DNA of 26,221 nt from positions 1 through 26,221 of the forward strand of contig JALURZ010000180.1 of assembly GCA_027058735.1 (NCBI GenBank), given 5' to 3'. The notes under the pieces were generated by a model. It ran no database searches, had not been told where the DNA came from, and saw nothing but the letters and a program-made list of their open reading frames with translations. The position numbers and the translations under genes were made by a program. The DNA comes from Hyphomicrobiales bacterium. Lineage in GTDB: Bacteria > Pseudomonadota > Alphaproteobacteria > Rhizobiales > JALURZ01. This document shows, in pieces, positions 8,212 to 15,559 of this stretch (position 1 is its first letter; every line of letters begins with the position of its first letter).

Positions 8212-8790
8212 TTACCGCAGGCCATCCTTGCCTTCGGCCTGTTGATGGGTGAGGCCGCCGACCCGCGGCAATGGCCGGCCGGAATCAGTAACCGCGACGG
8301 CCACCAGAATCTCGTCTGCTCTTGGCGCATCGTTGATCCGCACTTCCATGGCGTCGAAATGCGACCGGACATAGGCGGCGTCCTTGTGGCCGAGCGGCAC
8401 GTCTATGGGCTGGCCCATGGACCCCATTTTCTTTGCGGAAGGAACGAGCGCCGCGCCTTTCTCGACCGCCGCGCGCAGGGGCTTTCCCAGTCTTGGATGC
8501 AGGATCGCGGCGGCATGTTCCAGTTCGCCGTTCTCGCCAACGATCGCGGCCTTGCCGTAGCTTTCGGCTCTTTCGGGTTCGATGCCCAGCGCCGCGACGC
8601 ATTTGCGCCCGAGAAGACCGCCCAGTTCCTCGCCGATCCGCATCAGCGGCTCAAGATCCTCGCTGAATTTGCCGGCGAACGGGTTTTCGATCACGGCGAG
8701 GGCGGCGGCCCGCCTGGTGGGCGGCTCGATTGTCTTGCCGATTTCAATACGGGTTTCTTCAACGATTGTAGTGATTTTGCGAATTTTCAT
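8212..8790 (-). CDS. Amino acid synthesis family protein (DUF1185), paralogue 2
   Basis: A 192-residue protein of the PF06684 / DUF1185 family, which has a solved structure but no firm function known to me. It is clearly related to the gene directly upstream: both carry VIENPFAG (33-40 here), a YGKAAIVGENGELEHAA block, a VPSAKKMG turn and VRSHFDAMEVRINDAPRADE. No signal peptide or membrane segment is seen. The ATG overlaps the upstream stop by four bases (ATGA), so the pair is coupled and may form a mixed complex. It is the last gene of the hydroxylase/Hnr operon. The context suggests a step on, or maintenance of, the ring-reduction/ring-opening path; the name 'amino acid synthesis' should not be taken literally. 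Confidence 0.85.
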   Translation of the reverse strand: MKIRKITTIVEETRIEIGKTIEPPTRRAAALAVIENPFAGKFSEDLEPLMRIGEELGGLLGRKCVAALGIEPERAESYGKAAIVGENGELEHAAAILHPRLGKPLRAAVEKGAALVPSAKKMGSMGQPIDVPLGHKDAAYVRSHFDAMEVRINDAPRADEILVAVAVTDSGRPLPRVGGLTHQQAEGKDGLR

Positions 8791-9371
8791 TTCAGCCCGT
8801 CCTCTCCCTTGATATCCGCGGCCGCCAGCCCGCCGGCACGATTGTGAATTCGCGCTCCGGTGGTCATGACCAGCACAACAAGCATTTCATGCGCCCTGGG
8901 GGCATCGTTGACGCCCACTTCAATCGCATCGAAATGCGAGCGCACATACGACGCGTTGCAATGGGTCACCGGCACGTCAAGGCGTGTCCCGGGTCCGCCC
9001 ACCTTTTTCGTCGAGGGCACGATCGCCTTCGAGGCCGGCAGCAGTTCGCGCATCGAATAGCCCCCCGGCGCATGCCACAGCGCGCCGTGCTCAAGCTCGC
9101 CGTCCTCGCCGATGATGGCGCCCTTGCCATATCCCTCGACCACCGACGCATCGCCCCCGAGGGCGGCCACCAGATCGCGCGCCATTTTCAGCCCCAAAGG
9201 CTTGAGATCGTCAATAAAGCCGGCGATCTCCTCCACGAAGCGCCCGGCGAACGGGTTTTCGATAACCGCGCCCGCGGCCGCGCGCCGCAAGGGCACCGGC
9301 GCAACCGGTCCGCCCTCGTGAAAAATCTCATCAACGCTGACAAAGCTCTTTCTGACGATCACTTCAGGCAT
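8787..9371 (-). CDS. Amino acid synthesis family protein (DUF1185), paralogue 1
   Basis: A 194-residue DUF1185/PF06684 protein, paralogous to the next gene downstream. Shared elements are AVIENPFAGRF (36-46), EGYGKGAIIGEDGELEHGA (about 79-97), VPSTKKVGGPG (118-128) and VRSHFDAIEVGVNDAPRA (143-160). The conserved His, Asp, Glu, Asn and Asp residues of the last block look like candidate active-site residues, but none is proven. The ATG at 9371 overlaps the UPF0280 stop by eight bases. It is cytosolic by lack of a signal. Its place in a tight operon with hnr and a molybdenum hydroxylase indicates a role in the same pathway, with exact reaction unknown. Confidence 0.85.
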   Translation of the reverse strand: MPEVIVRKSFVSVDEIFHEGGPVAPVPLRRAAAGAVIENPFAGRFVEEIAGFIDDLKPLGLKMARDLVAALGGDASVVEGYGKGAIIGEDGELEHGALWHAPGGYSMRELLPASKAIVPSTKKVGGPGTRLDVPVTHCNASYVRSHFDAIEVGVNDAPRAHEMLVVLVMTTGARIHNRAGGLAAADIKGEDGLK

Positions 9372-10278
9372 TCATCGCCTCCCTCGCTTTGCGGGGTCCG
9401 GGCAGCCCCGCGCGCGCCGGGGACGTCCCGCCGCCGGTCAGGCTGAACCGTTCCGATTTGAGGCTCGCGAACACAGCAGCTACCAGCCCCTCATCAAGCA
9501 TTTTCCGCGCCGCCTCACGGCCCCTGGCAAGCGCGGTCGCGATCTGGGCCTGAGACAGCCGGCCGACATCGACGGTAACCAGCCGCGAACCCAGATCGCT
9601 GTCCGGCGAAAGCGCGCAGGCCGGCATGCGCCGGACCGCCGGGCAGTCCGCGAGATCAATGGCATTGGCGATCAGGGTGGCGGCCGCGTCGGCCATCGCG
9701 GCGTTTCGCGCCAATACCGTCACCGCATCGGCGATGCCCAACGAATGGCTGCGCCCCCGCCAGCCGCTCGTCGCCAGCCCGCCCACCCTATCATCCGCGC
9801 GGATCGTCGCGCGCGAGGCGATCGCGCCCGATGCCGGATCGGTGCAGATGCCCACATCGAACGAATGGCCCGGCGCCAGATGAACAGCGATATCGCCGCC
9901 ATTGTTGACATAGGCCCTGTCGAGATCCGTGCCCGCCAGCATCCGCGCCAGCACGTGATCGGCCACCGCGCCGGCGACCGCGATCATCGGGGTGGCGAAA
10001 CCGTGGGATGAACACGCGCGCGCGGCGCGCCACATCGCCGTTGCGATTTTTCCCCGCGGGCACGAGCGGGTCCCGCGGACCGGGCTTTTGAGCAGATCGA
10101 TTTCGCCAACCAGGTCGCGCAGGATGTGCCCGAACGCTCCTGCCGCCTGCGCGCAGGCGCGCCCGCGCCCGGGACCCGACGCCTCGACGATCAGATCGAT
10201 GGGACCGTGGCGCAGATGCAGCCGCCTGCCGTCCGGCAGCCAGTTGGCGCGCGCCTCTTCCCTGAACACACTAATCAT
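9364..10278 (-). CDS. UPF0280 family, ApbE-like protein; candidate flavin-attachment factor for Hnr
   Basis: A 304-residue protein of the UPF0280 family, whose members share the ApbE (FAD:protein FMN transferase) type of fold. ApbE-like blocks are visible: FATPMIAVAGAVADHVL (94-110), AYVNNGGDIAVHL (122-134), GLATSGWRGRSHSLG (167-181) and AVTVLARNAAMADAAAT (185-201). The ATG at 10278 overlaps the hnr stop by eight bases; a longer open frame exists but would intrude further into hnr. There is no signal peptide, unlike exported ApbE, so any activity would be in the cytosol. E. barkeri 6-hydroxynicotinate reductase is known to hold covalently bound flavin, so an ApbE-like protein coupled to hnr is a reasonable candidate for attaching it. 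That function is inference. Confidence 0.82.
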   Translation of the reverse strand: MISVFREEARANWLPDGRRLHLRHGPIDLIVEASGPGRGRACAQAAGAFGHILRDLVGEIDLLKSPVRGTRSCPRGKIATAMWRAARACSSHGFATPMIAVAGAVADHVLARMLAGTDLDRAYVNNGGDIAVHLAPGHSFDVGICTDPASGAIASRATIRADDRVGGLATSGWRGRSHSLGIADAVTVLARNAAMADAAATLIANAIDLADCPAVRRMPACALSPDSDLGSRLVTVDVGRLSQAQIATALARGREAARKMLDEGLVAAVFASLKSERFSLTGGGTSPARAGLPGPRKAREAMNA

Positions 10279-11767
10279 CCTGCACCCTGACCGGCCACGG
10301 GTTTTCGGCATTGGGACGAACCTGTCGGCGACCTTTGAGAATATGATCGCTTTGCGGGCCGGTCATGCCCTTCGCTGCATCCTCCAGCGGCATCACATGG
10401 TCCATATGGCCGCCAAGGGCCTCGTAATCCTCGCGCCGCATGGTGAATTCGATCGGCGCGACGAGGGCCGGCGTCGGCACATGGCCAAATGAATTTTCCG
10501 GCATCCGCGAGACATCCGTCATCACCGTGATGCCGCCGCCCGGCCATCTGTATGCGGGCGCGCCGCCGCAGGTGACCCGGGTGAGCGCCTGCTGCACCGA
10601 GCGGGTCAGTTTGACGGGATTTTCGGTCACCCCGGCGCGCAGCGAGCCTCCCGCCCCGCCCATGAACAGGACCGAACACAGGGCGGCTTCGCAATTTTCC
10701 TCAATTCTTGCAATGGAGGGCCGCAGCCTGTCGGGCATATCCTTTTCGACCGGCCGCAGGTCCTCATCCAGTTCGTAATAGGCGAAGTGCTCGCCGGTCG
10801 TCGACACCATCAGCAGGGATTGCCCGCTGCGGGCCACCTTGGGGTCGAAATCCCCCAATATGGACAACGGGTCGCTCAGGTTCGTTCCGCCCCAGCCGGT
10901 GCCCGGTTCCGCGACCTGGAAATAGCGCCCCGGCGTCGAACGGCGGCCCTTGATCCTGATGCCGGTCTTCCGCCAGCCGATAACCTTGCCGGCCTGGTGT
11001 TCGGACATGACGCCGGTGATATGATCATCGACGACTACCACCTCGTCCGCCAGGCCAAGCCATTGCGATGCGAACATGCCAACGGTTGCAGACCCGCAGC
11101 CCACGCGCATGCGCCGTTCCACCTCGCCGTTGATGACCGGCGCCCTGTTCGCCTGCACAACGAGCTGCGAGCCCTCGTCGATGGTGAGTTCGACCGCCTC
11201 GCCGTTGCACAGCGCCAGCAGCGTGGCACAGGTCACGCGCCCTTCCTTCTTGCCGCCGCCCGTCAGGTGGTGCACGCCGCCAAGCGAAAGCATCTGGGAT
11301 CCGTATTCCCCCGTCGTCACATGACCGACCGTCTCGCCCTGGGCGCGCACGAAATTGCGCTCCGGACCCAGATGCCGGTCCGTATCGATCTTGATCTTCG
11401 CTCCGCAGTAACTGAAAATTCCCTCGCTCACCACCGTCACCATGTCCAGCCCCTGGACGGTGCTGGAAACGATGAAGGGCGCGGGCTTGTAGTCGGGATA
11501 GGTCGTGCCCGCGCCGACCGCGGTCACGAACATGTTGCCGGGTGTGATGATATCGCCGTCCCATTCCCGGCTGGCATCGAGAAACGGAACAAGCCCGTCG
11601 CCTTTTTCGACGCGCCGCCCGAGGATCGTCAGCGGATCGAGCCGGACCAGTTGGCCCCCTTCATTGGCGTAGCGGTCGCAGGCGCCGGACCTTCCATCCG
11701 CGATGTAGCACATCACCGGACAGGCATCGCATCTGATCTTTTCTGGATTTGCAGCCGTGTTCGCCAC
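10271..11767 (-). CDS. hnr: 6-hydroxynicotinate reductase-like iron-sulfur protein
   Basis: A 498-residue protein that I recognise as the 6-hydroxynicotinate reductase (Hnr) type, which reduces 6-hydroxynicotinate to 1,4,5,6-tetrahydro-6-oxonicotinate with reduced ferredoxin. The N-terminus carries a cysteine cluster CDACPVMC (13-20) and GACDRY (28-33), giving Cys13, 16, 20 and 30 for a cluster. Seven more cysteines follow, including SYCGAK, VGCGSA and VTCGGA, making eleven in all. The GTG start at 11767 has GGAG nine bases upstream and lies one base after the hydroxylase stop. The E. barkeri enzyme is reported to hold one [2Fe-2S], two [4Fe-4S] and covalent flavin. I see no canonical ApbE S/T-G-A-T target. 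No ferredoxin gene is nearby. The assignment is strengthened by the hydroxylase upstream and the enamidase in the same locus. Confidence 0.85.
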   Translation of the reverse strand: MANTAANPEKIRCDACPVMCYIADGRSGACDRYANEGGQLVRLDPLTILGRRVEKGDGLVPFLDASREWDGDIITPGNMFVTAVGAGTTYPDYKPAPFIVSSTVQGLDMVTVVSEGIFSYCGAKIKIDTDRHLGPERNFVRAQGETVGHVTTGEYGSQMLSLGGVHHLTGGGKKEGRVTCATLLALCNGEAVELTIDEGSQLVVQANRAPVINGEVERRMRVGCGSATVGMFASQWLGLADEVVVVDDHITGVMSEHQAGKVIGWRKTGIRIKGRRSTPGRYFQVAEPGTGWGGTNLSDPLSILGDFDPKVARSGQSLLMVSTTGEHFAYYELDEDLRPVEKDMPDRLRPSIARIEENCEAALCSVLFMGGAGGSLRAGVTENPVKLTRSVQQALTRVTCGGAPAYRWPGGGITVMTDVSRMPENSFGHVPTPALVAPIEFTMRREDYEALGGHMDHVMPLEDAAKGMTGPQSDHILKGRRQVRPNAENPWPVRVQDD

Positions 11768-11768
11768 C

Positions 11769-14510
11769 CTATTTCTCCTTTTGCGCCGCGTGAATTGCCG
11801 CCAGCACCTTGTCGGGTGTCGCCGGCAGGTCGCGCACGATCGCGCCGGTCGCATCGCGGATCGCATTCAGGATGCTCGGCGCCGTGGGTATCAGCACATG
11901 TTCCCCCAGGCCCTTCGCCCCGAAGGGGCCGATTTCGTCTTCGACCTCGATGATGATATTGTCAAATTCGGGCATGTCGCCAAAGGTCGGGATCAGATAA
12001 TCGTGCAGGTTCTCGGTGCGCCCGGGAACATAGTTTTCCATCAGCGCCATCCCGATGCCCTGCGCCACGCCGCCCTCGATCTGGCATTCGACAAGCATGG
12101 GGTTGATGGCCCTGCCCACATCATGCGCGGTTGTGATGCGCTCAAGCCTGACCGTTCCCAGGCTCCTATCCACCGTCAGTTCCATCAACTGGGCGCCATA
12201 GCCGTATACGGCATAGGGAACGCCCTGGCCTTTTTCATCGAGCGGGGTTGTCGGCGGATCGTAGGTTTCCTCGGCCATGAACACATAGCCGAATTCATTG
12301 GGCTCGATGGCGCCCAGGTCGATCGTGGTGGTGGTGCGGGCATCCTCCAGTTCGATCGACTGCCCGGCAAGCCTGATCCTGGCACTACCCGCCACATTGG
12401 CCCGGCGCAAGACCATCTTGCGCAAGGCTTCGCCCGCACGCTTCGCGGCCATGCCCGTCACAAAGGTCTGCCGGGACGCGGACGTCTTGCCGCAATCGGG
12501 CGTGAGGTCCGTATCGCCGCCGACCAGTTCGATCGAGTGAACCGGAACGCCGAACGCATCGGCGGCCATCTGGGTGATGACCGTGTTGGAGCCCTGGCCG
12601 ATATCCATGGCGCCTTGATGCAGCACGAGGGTGCCTGAGCGGGTCAGCCCCATGCGGATCGTTGAGGGATTCGGCAGGGCCGTATTGCCGCAGCCATACC
12701 AGCACGACCCCAGGCCGACCCCTTTGCGCAATCGCGATCCATCGGCTTTCCCGTTGAACCGCCGCGCCCGCGCGTTGGCCGTCTTCCAGGCCGGCTTGAG
12801 CGCTTCGAGACACGCCGCGATCCCGACACCTTTGGCGAATTTCTGTCCCGACACCGTTTCCTGGCCATTGCGCAGCGCGTTTTTCAAGCGAAATTCCAGC
12901 CGGTCAATGCCGGCAAGATCCGCCAGTTCGTCGAACGCCGTTTCCTGGGCCACCGCCGATTGCGGCACGCCGAAACCGCGAAATGCACCCGACGGCGGCC
13001 CGTTGGTGTGGACAGCCACGCTTGTGGCCCGGTAATCCGCCATGAAATACGGCCCCGAGGCGTGGATCGGCACCCGGCTGGCCACGGTCGGTCCCCAGCT
13101 TGCATAGGCGCCGGTATCGAAGACGCCGTTGAAATCGAACCCGGAAATCAGCCCGTCCGCGTCGCAGCCGACTTTCAGGGAAATTCGCGAAGGATGCCGT
13201 TTGGTCGTTGAGCGCATGGAGTCGCCGCGGCTATAGCAAAGCGCCGCCGGCCGGCCCAGACGCCACGCCGCCAGCGCCACATAGGGCTGGAACGAAATAT
13301 CGATCTTCGAGCCGAAACCGCCGCCGCACGCGGAAGGCTTCACCCGGATGTCGCGTTTGTCCATCCCCATGATTTCGGCGATGCCGTCGCGGTCCATCTG
13401 CGCGGCCTGGGTGCAGCCGAAAATCTCGATCCGCCCGCCCTTGCGAACGGCATAGCCGGCTTCAGGCTCGATATAGGCGTGCTCGATGAACGGTGTCGAT
13501 GTCGCCACGGCGACTGTGTGGGCCGCCTTTTTCAGAGCCCGGTCCGCATCGCCGCGCTCGACACGGCCGCGCACCAGTATGTTTCCCGGACGCTCCCGGT
13601 GAAGCCGGCTCATGGACCCGTTCATCGCGTCATCGGGCGTCAGCGCCGGTTCCAGCACTTCCCATTGGACCGGAAAATCGCTTTCATCGATCCGGCTCAC
13701 GCTTTCCCGCTCGCCGGCAATCGCCGCGACCGCCTCGCCGCGATACCGCGCCACGCCTTCCGCGAAGACGGGCTGATCGACAAAACCGGGAATTGCGCCG
13801 AACAGATTGCGCCCTGGAATATCGGAGGCATCCAGAAACAGTTCGATGCCCGCATGAGCCTTGAGGAACTTCTGTTTGTCGCCGATCGTGAAGCGGGCGA
13901 AATGATGCGGGCTTCTGATGACGCGCACGGCGGCGGCGTCATCGGGCACCCGGTCGGCGGCGAACACCAGCGCGCCGGTCACCTTCGGTTCACCGTCAAG
14001 ATGGCGGATAGCGGCCCCGACACTGGCGCCTGCCTCAGGGATCACGCCCGCGTCGCTGGAATTTCCCGCATCCATGACCGCATCCACGATCCGCCGGTAC
14101 CCGGTGCAGCGACACAGCACCCCGCCCAATGCGTCTTCCACCGCGCCGCGGTCGGGCCGCGGGTTTTCGTCCAGCAGGGCCTTTGCAGCCATCAGCATGC
14201 CGGGTGTGCAGATTCCGCATTGCGCGGCGCCGTGGCGGAGAAAACTCCGCTGCAGCCGGTCCAGCGCACCGTTCTCCTTCAACCCTTCCGCGGTTTCAAT
14301 TTTCGCGCCCTCCACCTGCGCCACCGCCGTCAGGCAGCCGCATGCGATTTCCCCATCGATCAGGATCGTGCACGCCCCGCAGTCGCCCGCATCGCAGCCG
14401 ACCTTGGTCGCGGTCAGCCCGAGCCTGTCGCGCAGCACATCCGATACCCTGTCGGTGGGCGCAACCTCGAGACGGACATCGCGTCCATTGACCGCGAAGG
14501 ACAGCTGCAT
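11769..14510 (-). CDS. Molybdenum hydroxylase, fused [2Fe-2S] and molybdopterin subunit (probable nicotinate hydroxylase)
   Basis: A 913-residue xanthine dehydrogenase-family protein with the layout of D. gigas Mop: iron-sulfur part first, molybdopterin part after. Cys39, 44, 47 and 59 hold the first [2Fe-2S] cluster; Cys98, 101, 133 and 135 (CGIC, LCRCTG) the second. The large part has CGGGFGSK, AFRGFGVPQ, GAMDIGQGSN and, near the C-terminus, GAKGLGEH with Glu870 as the expected catalytic base. The ATG at 14510 shares a base with the FAD-subunit stop (TGATG), which fixes the start. It would hydroxylate the ring carbon next to nitrogen, using water. With Hnr encoded one base downstream, nicotinate to 6-hydroxynicotinate is the best guess. 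E. barkeri uses separate subunits (NdhS, NdhL, NdhM), so this is a different architecture. Confidence 0.92.
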   Translation of the reverse strand: MQLSFAVNGRDVRLEVAPTDRVSDVLRDRLGLTATKVGCDAGDCGACTILIDGEIACGCLTAVAQVEGAKIETAEGLKENGALDRLQRSFLRHGAAQCGICTPGMLMAAKALLDENPRPDRGAVEDALGGVLCRCTGYRRIVDAVMDAGNSSDAGVIPEAGASVGAAIRHLDGEPKVTGALVFAADRVPDDAAAVRVIRSPHHFARFTIGDKQKFLKAHAGIELFLDASDIPGRNLFGAIPGFVDQPVFAEGVARYRGEAVAAIAGERESVSRIDESDFPVQWEVLEPALTPDDAMNGSMSRLHRERPGNILVRGRVERGDADRALKKAAHTVAVATSTPFIEHAYIEPEAGYAVRKGGRIEIFGCTQAAQMDRDGIAEIMGMDKRDIRVKPSACGGGFGSKIDISFQPYVALAAWRLGRPAALCYSRGDSMRSTTKRHPSRISLKVGCDADGLISGFDFNGVFDTGAYASWGPTVASRVPIHASGPYFMADYRATSVAVHTNGPPSGAFRGFGVPQSAVAQETAFDELADLAGIDRLEFRLKNALRNGQETVSGQKFAKGVGIAACLEALKPAWKTANARARRFNGKADGSRLRKGVGLGSCWYGCGNTALPNPSTIRMGLTRSGTLVLHQGAMDIGQGSNTVITQMAADAFGVPVHSIELVGGDTDLTPDCGKTSASRQTFVTGMAAKRAGEALRKMVLRRANVAGSARIRLAGQSIELEDARTTTTIDLGAIEPNEFGYVFMAEETYDPPTTPLDEKGQGVPYAVYGYGAQLMELTVDRSLGTVRLERITTAHDVGRAINPMLVECQIEGGVAQGIGMALMENYVPGRTENLHDYLIPTFGDMPEFDNIIIEVEDEIGPFGAKGLGEHVLIPTAPSILNAIRDATGAIVRDLPATPDKVLAAIHAAQKEK

Positions 14511-15352
14511 CACCGGCCTCCCGGCGCCAGATCCGCAAGTGCCCGGCGGACCAGTTCGATGGTGGCCTGCAGCCTGTAGGTGCTGCTGGCGCGCACATCG
14601 TCGATAGGCGAGAGCGCCGCGAAATGCGCAGCCTTCACGAGACCGGCCAGATCGCGCGACACGGACCGGCCGATCAGTTCGCGCTCCAGAGCCGGCAGCC
14701 GCTGCGCGACCAGCGAACAGGACCCCACGGAAATCGCGGCCTGGGTCACCACACCGCGATCGTCCCAATCCAGGCGCGCGGCCACCATGGTCAGGGAAAT
14801 GACAAGATATTTCCGTGCGCCCAGCTTGACAAACCCGGATCTTCCCCGCGCCGCGGCCTTCGGAACTACCAGATCCGTCACCAGTTCATCGGCGCGCAGA
14901 ACCGTTGTTCCGTTGCCGGTCGCGAATTCGGCCAGGGCAACATCGCGCGTGCCCCGGGCGCACGACAGCCGCACCACTGCGTCCAGGGTCAGCAGGGGCG
15001 GCACGCCGTCCGCGGCCGGGGACGCATTGCAGATATTTCCCGCAACCGTCGCCCGGTTCTGGATCTGGATCGAGCCGATTTCCAGCGCCGCCAGTTGCAA
15101 CCCCTCGAAGGCCGCCGGCAGTCGCGCGCGGGCCACATCGCTCCACGTCGTCAAGGCGCCAATGCGCCAGTGGTCGTCATGTTCGCTTATGCCGCGCAGC
15201 GCGCCGATAGCGGATATATCGAGAACATTGCCTTGCGGCCGGCGATCTCCAAGCGCCGGGTAGAAATCCGTGCCCCCGGACAATATCGTCCACTCGCCCC
15301 CCGCCAGCAGCGAAAGCGCATCGTCAAGCCGGTCCGGTCTGCTGAAATTCAT
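14510..15352 (-). CDS. Molybdenum hydroxylase FAD-binding subunit
   Basis: A 280-residue FAD subunit of the CoxM/NdhF type, which takes electrons from the iron-sulfur centres of its partner. The two FAD-contact blocks are visible: ILSGGTDFYPAL (23-34) and ATVAGNICNASPAADG (101-116). The length is normal. The ATG at 15352 begins a typical PRDLDDALSLL-like N-terminus (here SRPDRLDDALSLL), and only a weak ribosome site precedes it. It is the first gene of the operon, with its promoter and operator a few bases upstream. It forms the hydroxylase with the fused subunit encoded next; the family often passes electrons to a cytochrome, quinone or NAD+, and the acceptor is not evident. Confidence 0.92.
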   Translation of the reverse strand: MNFSRPDRLDDALSLLAGGEWTILSGGTDFYPALGDRRPQGNVLDISAIGALRGISEHDDHWRIGALTTWSDVARARLPAAFEGLQLAALEIGSIQIQNRATVAGNICNASPAADGVPPLLTLDAVVRLSCARGTRDVALAEFATGNGTTVLRADELVTDLVVPKAAARGRSGFVKLGARKYLVISLTMVAARLDWDDRGVVTQAAISVGSCSLVAQRLPALERELIGRSVSRDLAGLVKAAHFAALSPIDDVRASSTYRLQATIELVRRALADLAPGGR

Positions 15353-15361
15353 GGCCCATTC

Positions 15362-15408
15362 TCATTTGTATACAAATGATGTTACGGGAAGGCCTGCATC
15401 CCGGTCAA
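15362..15408 (-). promoter_or_regulatory. Promoter and perfect palindromic operator of the catabolic operon
   Basis: On the minus strand there is TTGACC (15403-15408), an 18-base spacer and TAACAT (15379-15384). The perfect 18-base palindrome TCATTTGTATACAAATGA lies at 15362-15379, touching the -10 box and covering the expected transcription start, nine bases before the FAD-subunit ATG. The transcript leader must therefore be very short. A near-copy sits at the same place in the transporter 1 promoter. The TTGTATACAA core resembles GntR/FCD operators, so a repressor released by the substrate or an intermediate is likely. Confidence 0.78.
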
Positions 15409-15559
15409 GAGCTAACTGCCGGTACGCTCGCATGGTGGTTGGGTCCGGGGTCACGATGGGTGGTTGAGGCGTGGCGCGGTTCGAGCCGGCCGGGGTTGCC
15501 TCGCGATATCCGGTTTTGCGCCCTGGACGCCCCGGGGCCGGCGCCTGGCAAGCGCGCGA

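Noticed and set aside
12202..12211. CCGTATACGG palindrome resembling the shared operator core
   Set aside because: It lies deep inside the hydroxylase coding region with no promoter nearby, and the flanks do not match the 18-bp operator.
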